This document shows, one piece after another, positions 34,082 to 43,527 of a DNA stretch of 64,000 bases; within the stretch, counting starts at the first letter, position 1, and the number at the start of each line of letters is the position of its first letter. The stretch is taken from the NCBI GenBank assembly GCA_964447535.1, contig CAYUST010000001.1:1-64000 (forward strand). The letters are read 5' to 3'. Origin of the DNA: CAYUST01 sp964447535. Lineage in GTDB: Bacteria; Patescibacteriota; Gracilibacteria; Absconditabacterales; Absconditicoccaceae. Under the pieces are notes generated by a model that was given only the letters and a program-made list of their open reading frames with translations, was not told the DNA's origin and did no database searches. Both the position numbers and the translations under genes were made by a program.

Positions 34082-34945
34082 ATGCTTTTATTTGGAAAGC
34101 CTGTAGTAGAGGAACTCACTACTACTACACAACAGTATATGCAATCGCACAACCTTCTCATGAAACGTGTCGTATTTTTTTTGTTATCTGATGATATACC
34201 TTCACGCGTCTATGTCGAACGCAAAGTTGCCTACGCTAAGAAACTGTGAATCAAGGGAGAAATTATTTGGGGAGCAGATTGGGAATATGAAATGGTGCTC
34301 GAGCAGATTGCAACATACAATCAAGACGATGAAGTGATAGGTATTGTAGTACAATTACCGTTGGCATCACAATTACAGCATGCAAAGGATTTGATACTCA
34401 ATGCAATTCTACCACACAAAGATATTGATGGTTTGAGTGCTATGCATGTACAAGCTTGGCAGACACCACAGCAAACTATCTTGCCAGCAACTGCTCAAGC
34501 AGTACTTGCCTTATTGGATTACTATGGGTATGGAAACGTAGATGGTCAATCGTTGCTCGTCATAGGTCAAAGTAATCTGGTTGGATATCCTCTGACACTT
34601 GCGTTGCAACAGCGTTGAGCAATTGTTGCTACTGCTACTAGCGATACGACGCGTGATCATTTGTGCGACCTATTACAGCAATCCACTATAATCGTTTCTG
34701 CAACTGGTCAAATCGGCCTATTGGGTGAAGACTTTTTGCCTTATCTTCAAGAAAAGCATATTATTGTAGATGTAGGACGAGGATTGGTCGAAGGTAAACC
34801 TGTAGGAGACACGAATTGGGAACTTTTGGAATCACATGTAGGAGCTATCACCCCAGTCCCTGGTGGAGTATGACCGGTCACTATTGCTTGCTTGTTTGCA
34901 AATATGTGTCAGTTACATCAATGGCATCTGCATCTCCAGCAGTAA
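34082..34945 (+). CDS. folD: Methylenetetrahydrofolate dehydrogenase/cyclohydrolase
   Basis: 287 residues. Start at 34082 restores the FolD opening 'MLLFGKPVVEEL'. Catalytic region 'SRVYVERKVAYAKKLGI' supplies Tyr-x3-Lys; further motifs are 'VVQLPL', 'HKDIDGL', NADP-loop 'VIGQSNLVGYPLTLAL' and 'TPVPGGVGPVTIACL', where one Gly is UGA. It interconverts 5,10-methylene- and 10-formyl-tetrahydrofolate for purine, thymidylate and formyl-Met supply. The usual Arg in the ViGRS loop is Gln here, and the usual 'PCTP' is 'PATA', so cofactor preference may differ. Confidence 0.93.
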
Positions 34946-35024
34946 AATTGACAAATGACTTGAAATACGATTTTTCTTGATTATACAGACAAGTTGTTCT
35001 TTTTATTTTGTCACTTTGCTGCTC

Positions 35025-36050
35025 ATGACAGAAATACACAACCAGTCCCATGAAAATGGCTGATTAACGCATGAGGCTACTCAGGCTACCAAAGATGCTT
35101 TACTTCGTACCGTCAACATGCTTACTCCTGATCAAATCAAAGAAAAATTAAATAATAATACAGACAGGATTTTTTTGTCAGAGTTGAGAAAAAAAGAAGT
35201 ATATCTTACCAAAAATACGTGTGTCGATGGGAGAGAGGATATGACAGGAGTCTCTAGTTTCTGAGGTGCTGCTGGCACTCTCGGAGCAAGTTACCTAGCA
35301 CTCAATGAGTTTTTCGAGGGAAAATTATCTGAACAACAAATTATGGATATAATAGCAGAGTTTGTCTGAGACACCAAAATCTATTTGCATGACGATACAC
35401 ATGCAATTGATCATAACCATGGTGCACATCCATGCGATTGTGGCCATATTTGATGCGGTGCGGTGGATCGTATGCTAACGACCAAAAAAGTAGATGAGCA
35501 AGGTAACAATCCATGGTGATTTTCAGAAGCATGAAGAAAATTATTTTGGCAGTTTCTCAAAGACCATGCTAATATAAGAGTATTGGATGGAGACCATGCA
35601 GAAGAATCTATCATCTGGGTTAAAAATACAACAAGAGTAGACCATGAAGTATGAGAACCCTATATCGATCTTCTCCAAAAGAATAAAAAAGTAAATGGAA
35701 ATGGAGAAGAACAACAAGACTTTGGATATCATGAAACAGGGAGAAACTTAATTATTGATTTTCTTTCTCACGACTTGGCGCAATTTGTGTACGATCATGT
35801 AGATCACGATCTTTTGAAAGAACAGTTATACATGCTCGGAAGTCATAATGCCCAACTAGGTTCTGAAGAAAACTTATCCACTTCCTTACACTACTGGCTC
35901 AAAGAACATACTATGCAAATTGCTGACAAACATACATGACTGACTGCTGCAGACTTAGCACCAGCTAAAAAATGTCTTGACCAAGGAAATGTTGTTTATG
36001 TAGAAAAACTTTCCCACAAAGGAAATCATAGATTTTCTCTCAATAGCTAA
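35025..36050 (+). CDS. Unknown Cys/His-motif protein
   Basis: 341 residues, code-25 frame with eight or more UGA-Gly. Near residues 125-150 it has a dense metal-ligand cluster: 'HDDTHAIDHNHGAHP', then 'CDCGHIGCGAVDRM'. The CGHxxCG portion recalls the zinc ligands of beta carbonic anhydrases ('GHxxCG'), but nothing else supports that family, so I leave it unnamed. The rest is helical and polar with many His and Asp. It lies between folD and the ATP synthase operon, 111 bases before atpB. Confidence 0.78.
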
Positions 36051-36161
36051 TATATAATTGTTGGTAAGTAGTGCTAAAAGAGGTGATATTTCCGCCTTTC
36101 TGACTTGTAATTATCTCGTAAATCACTATCAACTTCCACGTTAGTCTTTGCTTATCGCACC

Positions 36162-36950
36162 ATGGAATCAGTATCTTTCTTCCCTCATTACCTTACCTTT
36201 GGGAATCTGCAAGTAGCGCAGACACTTTTGACCTCACTAGCAGGTACTATACTTTTTGTAATTTTTGTACTCACATACAGAATACTCAAAGCTAATGGAT
36301 CTACAGGGTTATTTGTGCAGTGAGTTGAGGCCTTACGAGAATGACTATTTGATTTTTTTCAAGGAATTGATACTCATCTTTCCCCAAAAGTGATTATGCT
36401 TGTTGTGTTTTTGTTCACCTATATTTTGCGATCCAATCTGTTTGGATTGTTGGGTGATATGTTTGCCTATGTGATTCCTTGGTTACATCATTACTTTAGA
36501 CCCGTGACGAGCGATGTATACTTCAACGGTGCATTGGCTTTGCTGTGCGTATTGGGCTCACTTGCATTCGGTTTTAAGCGTAATGGGTTGCATTTCATCG
36601 AGAAATATATACCTTGGAGAGGCTTCGGAATTATTCCCAAGGTCGATAGTATAAGTACGTTGTTATTGAAGCCATTCGACGTTTTGATAGGATTATTCAT
36701 TGGGCTTGTTGAAGCAATATGAGAAGTTGCTAAAGTATTATCTTTGTCGCTAAGGTTATTTGGAAATATATTTGCAGGGATGGTGTTGTTGTGACTTGTG
36801 GTCAGTGCAGCACAATGATTCTTTCATGTACCTCTGGTGATGCCGTTACTCGTATTTCTCCTTGAACTATTAGTAAGTTGTATCCAGGCTTTTGTTTTCA
36901 GTACCTTGGTCTTGGTCTATTTCAAGATGGCAGGAGAATCATCACATTAA
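36162..36950 (+). CDS. atpB: F0 ATP synthase subunit a
   Basis: 262 residues with five to six membrane helices. The essential Arg helix is 'VLSLSLRLFGNIFAGMVLLG', followed by 'LELLVSCIQAFVFSTLVLVY', both hallmark segments of subunit a. Forms the proton channel with the c ring. Five UGA-Gly codons, including one just after 'GMVLL'. First gene of the ATP synthase operon. Confidence 0.95.
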
Positions 36951-37041
36951 TCAACATTGATGAGATGTGTGACATAACCCTAGCATATCTTGCTAGAAAT
37001 CTTTCTTACCATTGTTTCTTTATTCTTCATTATATTACGTT

Positions 37042-37257
37042 ATGACACCACAATTTGCAGCAGGTATTGCAATCGGTTTGGCAGCTCTTGGGGCAGGTAT
37101 TGGATTGGGTTTGATTGGTAACGCATGGGTAGCAGGTATTGCAAGAAACCCTGAATCAGCAACCAAATCTTTTGTTCCTGCGATTCTTGCATTGGCGTTT
37201 ACAGAAGCTGTGGCTATTTATGGCCTCGTGATTGCATTCCAAGTAATGGGATCATAA
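37042..37257 (+). CDS. atpE: F0 ATP synthase subunit c
   Basis: 71 residues, two helices joined by the polar loop 'ARNPES'. Helix 1 is 'GLAALGAGIGLGLIGNAWVA'; helix 2 is 'ALAFTEAVAIYGLVIAFQV' with the ion-binding Glu in 'FTEA'. The residue after Glu is Ala, not the Ser/Thr typical of sodium-binding rings, so proton coupling is more likely. No UGA; all Gly are GGN. The ATG at 37042 gives standard length. Confidence 0.95.
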   Translation: MTPQFAAGIAIGLAALGAGIGLGLIGNAWVAGIARNPESATKSFVPAILALAFTEAVAIYGLVIAFQVMGS

Positions 37258-37296
37258 CACCTGTCTAATTATATTTTATTATCCTATAGGTACGCG

Positions 37297-37845
37297 ATGT
37301 CTGCGACAACAACTCAGACAGAACAACTTGCCGAAGAGGTCGTTGTTTGACACGAGGATCCTTCTACGCAAACTATTTTGTTGAATGTAGGAGCGCAATT
37401 GATCAATATTGCTATCTTTTTGTTTATTTTCGTGAAGTTTTTTGGTGGCAAGATCAAACAACAACTTCTCCAAAGACAAGCAGACATACAACATATTGCC
37501 CAAGCGAAACAAGAATATTCGGATATCATAGCCAAGGCACAATCTGAGGTAGACACCATGATTCTCGAAGGTAAGCAACATAGAGAAAAACTTATTCAAG
37601 AAGCTCAACTACTGGGCAAAAAGAAGGAAGCAGATATTATTGCAGATGCACAAAACAAGGCAAATGTACTTGTTGATCAAGCACAAACTTCTATGAAAGT
37701 CTTGCAAGACGAACTCGAACAAAATTTTGTTTCCTCGGTCAAACGTATTGCAAAAGTAGTAGTACAAAAAGTTGCATGAGAACACACCACCGTACAGGAT
37801 GCATATCTCGAACAAGTTGCCAAGGAGTTTAGTTCACAAAAATAA
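37297..37845 (+). CDS. atpF: F0 ATP synthase subunit b
   Basis: 182 residues: acidic start, one membrane helix 'LINIAIFLFIFVKFF' near residues 34-48, then a long amphipathic coiled coil ('QQLLQRQADIQHIAQAKQ' onward). This is the stator stalk. Two UGA-Gly codons. The next ATG follows the TAA by 5 bases. Confidence 0.92.
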
Positions 37846-37850
37846 TCTGC

Positions 37851-38165
37851 ATGCATATTTCTAAGTTTACTAAACGCTTGTGTGCACTTGCGTCTACAGA
37901 TGGCGCGATAGATACTATCATGACGACCTTGTCTGCTGGTGTCACATCGCATCGTGTCACTCGCAAAGATCTCAAGCAACTTGTTCAGCATTTGGAAGCG
38001 ATAAGTACACAAAAGCCACAACTACGCGCACCCAAAGCTGATATTCTTCCACAAAGCGAGAAATATGATTTTATTGCAACGGAAACTTTAGGTATCGAGA
38101 TAAAAGAAGGTGATATGCTCTATAGAAGAACATTTGTTGGCGATATAGATAAACTCTTACAATAA
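37851..38165 (+). CDS. atpH: Short protein at the atpH (delta) position
   Basis: 104 residues, about 60% of a normal delta subunit. Its place between b and alpha is that of atpH, and the ending 'GIEIKEGDMLYRRTFVGDIDKLL' resembles the delta C-terminal 'GG..i..gd...D.S....l..L'. The N-terminal 'ISKFTKRLCALASTDGAID' resembles the delta opening helix. The domain in between appears missing. No UGA. The assignment rests mostly on position. Confidence 0.65.
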   Translation: MHISKFTKRLCALASTDGAIDTIMTTLSAGVTSHRVTRKDLKQLVQHLEAISTQKPQLRAPKADILPQSEKYDFIATETLGIEIKEGDMLYRRTFVGDIDKLLQ

Positions 38166-38205
38166 ATATACGAGAAAAATATTTTATTTTTTGCTTCCCT
38201 AGGTT

Positions 38206-39741
38206 ATGTCACTTACTGAACAACTTCTTTCCAAAATTGAGCAATCACTCCAAAGCAAAGATCTTTCTGATTCACTTTCCCAAAAAGGAATCGTACAAGA
38301 AGTTAAAGATGGAGTAGCCACGGTTTCAGGTCTCTCAGACGTGAAATTTAGCGAGATCGTTCAATTTGCTAGTGGTGTCAAAGGGCTAGTATTGGATCTC
38401 ACGGAGTTTGCTGTAGGAGTATTGATTTTGGGTGATATGAGATCTATCAAACAAGGAGATACCGTGCAATTGACGGGTATCATTTTTTCAATTCCTGTAG
38501 GGAGACAGTATATTGGTCGTGTGGTAGATGGGTTGGGTGAGGCAATTGATGGCAAAGGTGCTATCGAAGGCAAAGAGTATGCGCCCGTAGAAATTGTTGC
38601 GCCTGGTGTAATTGCAAGACAGTCTGTAGATCAACCATTGCAGACGGGTATCAAGGCTATTGATAGTATGGTGCCAATCGGAAGGGGACAAAGAGAGTTG
38701 ATTATTGGAGATAGACAAACAGGAAAAACTGCCGTTGCTATCGATACGATCCTCAATCAGAAAGATCAAAACATGACCTGTATCTATGTAGCTATCGGTC
38801 AGAAAGAATCCAAAGTACGTAGAATTGTAGAGACATTGACTCAGGCAGGAGCTATGGATTATACGATTGTGGTTTCTTCTGCAGCTTCTGATCCTGCGGT
38901 GATGCAGTTTCTTGCGCCATATATTGGTTGTACACTTGGTGAATACTTTATGAATAATGGCGAAGATGCATTAATCATTTATGATGATTTATCCAAGCAT
39001 GCGGTAGCATACAGAGAAGTATCTCTCTTGTTGAGAAGACCTCCTGGACGTGAGGCATATCCTGGTGATGTATTTTATGTGCACTCCAAATTACTCGAGA
39101 GAGCTGCGAGAGTCAGTGCAGACTATATCGAACAAATTACCGGTGGTAAGGTCAAAGGTAAGACTGGCTCACTGACTGCATTACCGATCATTGAAACGCA
39201 AGCAGGTGATGTATCCGCATATATTCCTACCAACGTCATTTCGATTACCGACGGTCAGATTTTCTTGGAAACAGATTTGTTTAACGCAGGTATTAGACCA
39301 GCGATCAATGTGGGACTTTCTGTTTCGAGAGTAGGTGGATCTGCACAGACCAAGATTATGAAAAAAGTCGCAGGAACTTTGAAACTTATGTTAGCAAATT
39401 TCAGAGAGCTCGCTGCGTTTGCTCAATTTGCGTCTGACTTGGATGAAAGTACTCAAAAAGTCCTTGAAAGAGGTAAGAGATTGGTCGAGTTACTCAAACA
39501 GAACGTCAATAGCCCCTTGCCCTTTAATAAGCAAGTAGTAGTAATTTATGCGGGAGTCAAAAATCATTTGGATAGTCTAGGAGTCACGCAAATAGCTGAA
39601 TTTGAATCACATGTCTATGATAAACTCGATACCAACTGGAAAGCGCTTGCTGATCAAATTGCTTCTGAAAAAACGCTCACTGATGAAATTGAAGGCAAGA
39701 TCAAGGACCTGATTGCAGAGGTTAAAGCAGAGATGATATAA
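38206..39741 (+). CDS. atpA: F1 ATP synthase subunit alpha
   Basis: 511 residues, full length. Walker A 'GDRQTGKTAVAIDTI' near 168-182, 'DDLSKHAVAYREVSLLLRRP' and 'VSRVGGSAQTKIMKKVAGTL' are alpha-subunit signatures. Non-catalytic nucleotide subunit of F1. Not one of its many glycines is UGA, in contrast to the F0 genes next to it. No gamma, beta or epsilon gene follows; a terminator comes 29 bases later. Confidence 0.98.
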   Translation: MSLTEQLLSKIEQSLQSKDLSDSLSQKGIVQEVKDGVATVSGLSDVKFSEIVQFASGVKGLVLDLTEFAVGVLILGDMRSIKQGDTVQLTGIIFSIPVGRQYIGRVVDGLGEAIDGKGAIEGKEYAPVEIVAPGVIARQSVDQPLQTGIKAIDSMVPIGRGQRELIIGDRQTGKTAVAIDTILNQKDQNMTCIYVAIGQKESKVRRIVETLTQAGAMDYTIVVSSAASDPAVMQFLAPYIGCTLGEYFMNNGEDALIIYDDLSKHAVAYREVSLLLRRPPGREAYPGDVFYVHSKLLERAARVSADYIEQITGGKVKGKTGSLTALPIIETQAGDVSAYIPTNVISITDGQIFLETDLFNAGIRPAINVGLSVSRVGGSAQTKIMKKVAGTLKLMLANFRELAAFAQFASDLDESTQKVLERGKRLVELLKQNVNSPLPFNKQVVVIYAGVKNHLDSLGVTQIAEFESHVYDKLDTNWKALADQIASEKTLTDEIEGKIKDLIAEVKAEMI

Positions 39742-39769
39742 TAGTATACTTTCTTGATCCTGTTTATGA

Positions 39770-39797
39770 AAGTCCCATGCAAGTGGGACTTTTTTTG
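39770..39797 (+). terminator. Intrinsic terminator after atpA
   Basis: Stem 'aagtccca' / 'tgggactt' followed by seven T, closing the ATP synthase operon after the alpha gene. Confidence 0.9.
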
Positions 39798-39809
39798 TAA
39801 ACTTTTTTC

Positions 39810-39838
39810 TTGTATATAGTGCCTATTTTCTCTATACT
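39810..39838 (+). promoter_or_regulatory. Sigma70-like promoter of a non-coding RNA
   Basis: TTGTAT, 17-base spacer, TATACT. Predicted start near 39845, with no reading frame before the next gene at 40017. Confidence 0.65.
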
Positions 39839-39844
39839 ACCATT

Positions 39845-39992
39845 CACCTAAGAAGTTGGTGAGTCCATGCAGTATCTCCTTATCTGTTATTACCTGGGGC
39901 CGAAAATGCTTGACCTAGTTAAGCTTGTGCTACCACCTTTGTATTGGGGGTAATGATATGTGGACACCACGGCTTCTTGGAATTGTTTTTGA
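39845..39992 (+). ncRNA. Structured RNA candidate, rod-shaped, 6S-like in outline
   Basis: About 148 bases between a promoter and a T run. The ends pair: 'ctaagaag' (about 39851) with 'cttcttgg' (about 39973), then 'ggtg'/'cacc' and 'tccat'/'gtgga' with a two-base bulge. Further in, 'ttattacc' pairs with 'ggtaatga' (8 pairs, two G-U or equivalent). The 5' strand between these helices is unpaired. The tip holds hairpin 'gcttga cctag ttaagc'. A long rod with internal bubble recalls 6S RNA, but I cannot confirm the family. A leader of the next gene is the alternative. Confidence 0.5.
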
Positions 39993-40016
39993 CCTTACTT
40001 ACATAGGCGTCCTTTG

Positions 40017-40343
40017 ATGAAAAAACGTAATGAATCATTTATCTGTGCAGGATGTGGCATTGCTGTTGCACCTGCTTCCAAGACATGTAGGAATCACTGC
40101 CCTGCATGTTTTTTGTCATTGCACGTAGATGGAGCAGTGCCAGGTGATAGAAATACCGCATGTGGAGGCAAGATGATACCGATTGAATTTATCCAAGCAA
40201 ATGGGGGAGTGAAGATTCATTTTGTGTGTACCAAGTGCCACAAAAAACATCGAAATAAAATCGCTACAGATGACCGTTTGGTAGACCTCCCCCAACAAAT
40301 AGCATACTGGAAAGAAAAGCTCCGTTTTTGATATTGACATTAA
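40017..40343 (+). CDS. RNHCP domain protein
   Basis: 108 residues. 'FICAGCGIAVAP' near residue 8 is followed by 'CRNHCPACFLSLHVDG', the eponymous RNHCP motif, and 'CTKCHKKHRNKI', giving two likely zinc sites. Found in many bacteria, function unknown. In code 11 it would end at TGA after 'EKLRF'; in code 25 it adds four residues (two of them UGA-Gly) to a TAA. The -35 of the kup promoter overlaps its last codons. Confidence 0.88.
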
Positions 40344-40362
40344 AATCTATATATTTATTGTA
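40335..40362 (+). promoter_or_regulatory. Possible promoter for kup
   Basis: TTGACA, 16-base spacer, TATTGT, overlapping the 3' end of the RNHCP gene, about 48 bases before the kup ATG. Confidence 0.5.
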
Positions 40363-40409
40363 CTTTCTTGGGTTCATTACCAATTAAAAAACCGCAAAAT
40401 ACTAGTTCT

Positions 40410-42257
40410 ATGAAAAAAAATACTGCTTCGGCACTTGGTATCCTCATCACCATGGGAATTGTGTTTGGTGATATTGGTACTTCGCCGCTCTATGTGTGGA
40501 AAGCAATCATTGGTGATCAAATAATCACTGAGCAATTGGTTTTTGGCGCAGCGAGTTTGATTTTTTGGACACTCACGATTCAAACTTCCATCAAGTATAT
40601 TGTGATGACGCTACGTGCAGACAATGATGGTCAAGGTGGTATCTTTGCGCTCTATGCACTTATTCGTCCACACAATATATCTCGTACATTGTTGTATGCG
40701 ACTATTGCAGGTGCTGCTTGTATCTTGGCAGATGGATTTATTGCTCCAGCAATTTCTATTTCATCAGCCGTTGAAGGTATAAGTAACTTACCTACATTCG
40801 CGCATTTCAACACCACTATCGTAACTGCAGGGATCATATCTTGTCTCTTCTTATTCCAACAACGTGGGACCATGAAAGTGGGTAAGGTGTTTGGTCCAGT
40901 GATGGTAGTGTGGTTTTCCATGCTTGCGATATTGGGAATATTTGCTATCAGCGAGTACCCTGATATCATAGCTGCCCTGTCTCCTCATTATGGACTTAGT
41001 CTTCTTATACACCAACCTGAATTAACGTTTATGATTGCAGGAGGAATATTCTTGTGTACAACAGGAGCAGAAGGATTGTATTCTGATTTGGGGCATTGTG
41101 GAAGAGCAAATATTCGTCTTGCATGGATCGGTGTTAAATCTGCGCTAGTGATAAACTACTTTGGACAGGCCGCATGGTTACTTACTCATCAAGGGAAAAT
41201 GCTTGATGGTTTGAATCCGTTCTATGAAGTTATGCCAACATGGTGGCTACCTTTTGGTATTACAATTGCTACGTTTGCAACCATTATTGCCTCCCAGGCA
41301 GTGATTTCAGCTGCGTACACCTTGGTATCTGAGGGCATTAAGCTCAACTTATTTCCGAAGTGGAAAATTGTTTATCCATCAGATGAACAAGGGCAACTGT
41401 TTGTACCTATGATTAACTTGATCTTGTGGATTGGATGTATGCTCGTGCTTTTCTCTTTCAAAACGTCCACTGAGATGGAAGGTGCCTATGGACTAGCTAT
41501 TATCAATACAATGATTCTCACCACGTTTTTGCTTTTGCACTACATGAAATATAAAGGCTACAAGTCTTGGTTCATCTGGTGTTGGGGTATATTCTATCTC
41601 TCTGGTGAAGGCTTCTTTTTGGTTGCGAATAGCAAAAAATTCTTAGAAGGTGGATGGGCAACGTTATTGATTGCAGGTGTTTTTGGAATCATGATGATTG
41701 CATGGTATTTGACTGAAAAACTGAAACGTTCAATCATTAGCCAGAAAGTAGTGAGCTTAGATGTCTTTTCAAAGAAGGTATCCCGTTTGCATGCAAACAT
41801 CCCGTTTGTAGATGTCCTAGTCTTACTTTCCAAAACAAATGCTGGCAAGATAGATGCTCGTCTGATGAGACAGGTACAACGTGGCAAAAAAGCAAAGTTG
41901 TATATTATCATCCACATAGATGCTGCGCCCACCCCATTTGAAAACGATTGGCAAATAGTCCGTCATGAAAATGTGGTACTGATTAATGTCAAACGAGGTT
42001 TCCGTATGAAAGCAAACTTGGGCTCAGAGTTAAGGATTTTCTTGGATAAACAAAAGATAGTTTTGCCCAAGATGGTGAATCAAGTCTTTCCCGTGTTCAA
42101 GTTCCTAGCTGTAGACAATCACGTCATTCATGATGCATGGTTTGTGCGAGTGGCAAATTTTATCAAACCATCTTCGCTCAACACTCTTGATCACTTCTTC
42201 CCAGATGTAAGTGGCAAGGAAAATGTGAAGATGTTAATTTCTGAGGAAACCACATAA
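40410..42257 (+). CDS. kup: Kup/Trk-type potassium uptake transporter
   Basis: 615 residues, twelve helices. The N-terminus 'ALGILITMGIVFGDIGTSPL' and 'ADNDGQGGIFALYALIR' are the Kup signatures, as is 'GAACILADGFIAPAISISSA'. Imports potassium with protons. ATG at 40410 chosen over an upstream TTG, matching the family start. No UGA codon in more than forty glycines. Shorter C-terminal cytosolic domain than enterobacterial Kup but in normal range. Confidence 0.97.
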   Translation: MKKNTASALGILITMGIVFGDIGTSPLYVWKAIIGDQIITEQLVFGAASLIFWTLTIQTSIKYIVMTLRADNDGQGGIFALYALIRPHNISRTLLYATIAGAACILADGFIAPAISISSAVEGISNLPTFAHFNTTIVTAGIISCLFLFQQRGTMKVGKVFGPVMVVWFSMLAILGIFAISEYPDIIAALSPHYGLSLLIHQPELTFMIAGGIFLCTTGAEGLYSDLGHCGRANIRLAWIGVKSALVINYFGQAAWLLTHQGKMLDGLNPFYEVMPTWWLPFGITIATFATIIASQAVISAAYTLVSEGIKLNLFPKWKIVYPSDEQGQLFVPMINLILWIGCMLVLFSFKTSTEMEGAYGLAIINTMILTTFLLLHYMKYKGYKSWFIWCWGIFYLSGEGFFLVANSKKFLEGGWATLLIAGVFGIMMIAWYLTEKLKRSIISQKVVSLDVFSKKVSRLHANIPFVDVLVLLSKTNAGKIDARLMRQVQRGKKAKLYIIIHIDAAPTPFENDWQIVRHENVVLINVKRGFRMKANLGSELRIFLDKQKIVLPKMVNQVFPVFKFLAVDNHVIHDAWFVRVANFIKPSSLNTLDHFFPDVSGKENVKMLISEETT

Positions 42258-42278
42258 ACTTTTAGAAAACGTTTTCCA

Positions 42279-42308
42279 ACGCGCTGGGTTTCCCAGCGCG
42301 TTTTTTTG
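42279..42308 (+). terminator. Intrinsic terminator after kup
   Basis: Stem 'acgcgctggg' / 'cccagcgcgt' with short T loop, followed by seven T. Confidence 0.95.
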
Positions 42309-42503
42309 TTCGATCTCTAAAAAAATCTCGTTAGAGAAATTTTTTTAGAAGTGAGAATCTTTGCATCTTCATAACGAAGTATGATTGATGCAATGACACC
42401 AACGCCTGTGGCGTTGTTTGCTCTTTCACCAAACCTTTTCTTTATCTTGCACCTATCACCTATTTCACTAGAGTGAGTGGGATTTTATCATTGTGTTTTT
42501 CTG

Positions 42504-43172
42504 ATGCACAAACAACATACCAACCCCTGGCTTTCTTATGTAGTCATCTGATTGTTATTGCTTCTTATCCGATGGATATGGTCTCAGCGTTCTGGGACGC
42601 CACTTCTCCCTGGGGATAGTAATGTAGTTTCACCTAGTGATGAGTGAGTAACGAGTTGAGCACAAGTTCCAGGTGAAGACATCCCTCTAGAACCGCAACC
42701 TCCGCAAGTTCCTCTGGCAATAGTAAGTGAAGTTACTTCGCTTCCTGATAATGCTACCGATTATCTTGGAGTAGAGTATATGATCCAATGAACCCCCAAA
42801 GGCGAATGGATGCTCGATGCGGTTACTGAGCCACAAAAGTGACAATTGACGTTCTTGTCTTGAATAATTGCTACCGAAGGAGAATTCGTACTCTGAGGGA
42901 CACTAGCATGGACCTTGGAGGGATTGACGGAAATGCCCTTGGTGCTGACTATTGAATCCTATGCTGATACTAACCTTGTTGGCTGGCTCAAATGGGGCGA
43001 GGTCTCTAGAAAGGTCAAACTCCCTATGCAAATTACCTTCACTGATCGTATGCTGATACTCAATAGCGCGTTTGCTATGACCTATGAACCTTGGTGAGTC
43101 GTCAAGAAAGAGTGACCTCAAAGCGAATTTATCTCGTACAAGTGGTCTTTGGTGCTTGATACAAAAAAGTAA
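42504..43172 (+). CDS. Membrane-anchored exported protein, unknown
   Basis: 222 residues with about ten UGA-Gly codons. N-terminal anchor 'WLSYVVIGLLLLIRWIW', a Pro/Ser-rich linker, then a beta-rich domain ('LTFLSGIIATEGEFVLGGTL', 'LVLTIESYADTNLVGWLKWG'). No family recognised. The 195 bases before it (42309-42503) hold an AT-rich stretch with the palindromic 'aaaaaaatctcgttagagaaattttttt' near 42319 and otherwise nothing I can name. Confidence 0.75.
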
Positions 43173-43181
43173 TATTTTCTA

Positions 43182-43209
43182 TTGACTTTATGTATAAAAT
43201 TCTTATAAG
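43182..43209 (+). promoter_or_regulatory. Promoter of GC-rich RNA
   Basis: TTGACT, 16-base spacer, TATAAG directly upstream of a GC-rich non-coding stretch that ends in a terminator. Confidence 0.65.
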
Positions 43210-43215
43210 TCAGTA

Positions 43216-43425
43216 TCAAAACATGCGTATGCCGGAAAAGACCCAAGCCCCACGGAGGGGCAACAACAAGAAAATTGTTACACAGCCCGGCCGACCGCCT
43301 CCGCTGAAGTAACACAAACCACGCTCCGCCCGCTGGCCAGGGATAGTGATATCCCATCGCCGTGCATCTGGAGCAAAAAAAATTAAACCGTTTCATCCCT
43401 AGCGCATTGCTAGGGATTTTTTTTG
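43216..43425 (+). ncRNA. GC-rich structured RNA candidate, about 210 bases
   Basis: Bounded by a promoter and a strong terminator, this block is clearly GC-richer than its AT-rich surroundings, as RNA genes in AT-rich genomes are. Hairpins visible: 'gcccc'/'ggggc' near 43249-43263, 'aacaa'/'ttgtt' near 43264-43281, 'gggata gtga tatccc' with a GNRA loop near 43344-43359, and the longer-range pair 'gctcc'/'ggagc'. No convincing reading frame. It does not match the tmRNA, RNase P or SRP core motifs I know, so it is unassigned. It could also be a regulated leader of the SbcC-like gene 100 bases on. Confidence 0.6.
43395..43424 (+). terminator. Intrinsic terminator of the GC-rich RNA
   Basis: Stem 'atccctagc' / 'gctagggat' with loop 'gcatt' and eight T. 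Confidence 0.95.
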
Positions 43426-43527
43426 AAAAAATTAAAGGAGAAAATTTTTCCTGAGACACACGCTTTCATTTCTTCTCTCTTTCACTATCATGCAGTATTC
43501 CTTATTTTCCTTACCTGTGCATTATCT

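Noticed and set aside
43216..43425. tmRNA or RNase P RNA
   Set aside because: Too short, no 3' tRNA-like TTCGA end with CCA, no tag reading frame, and no GAGGAAAGTCC-type motif.
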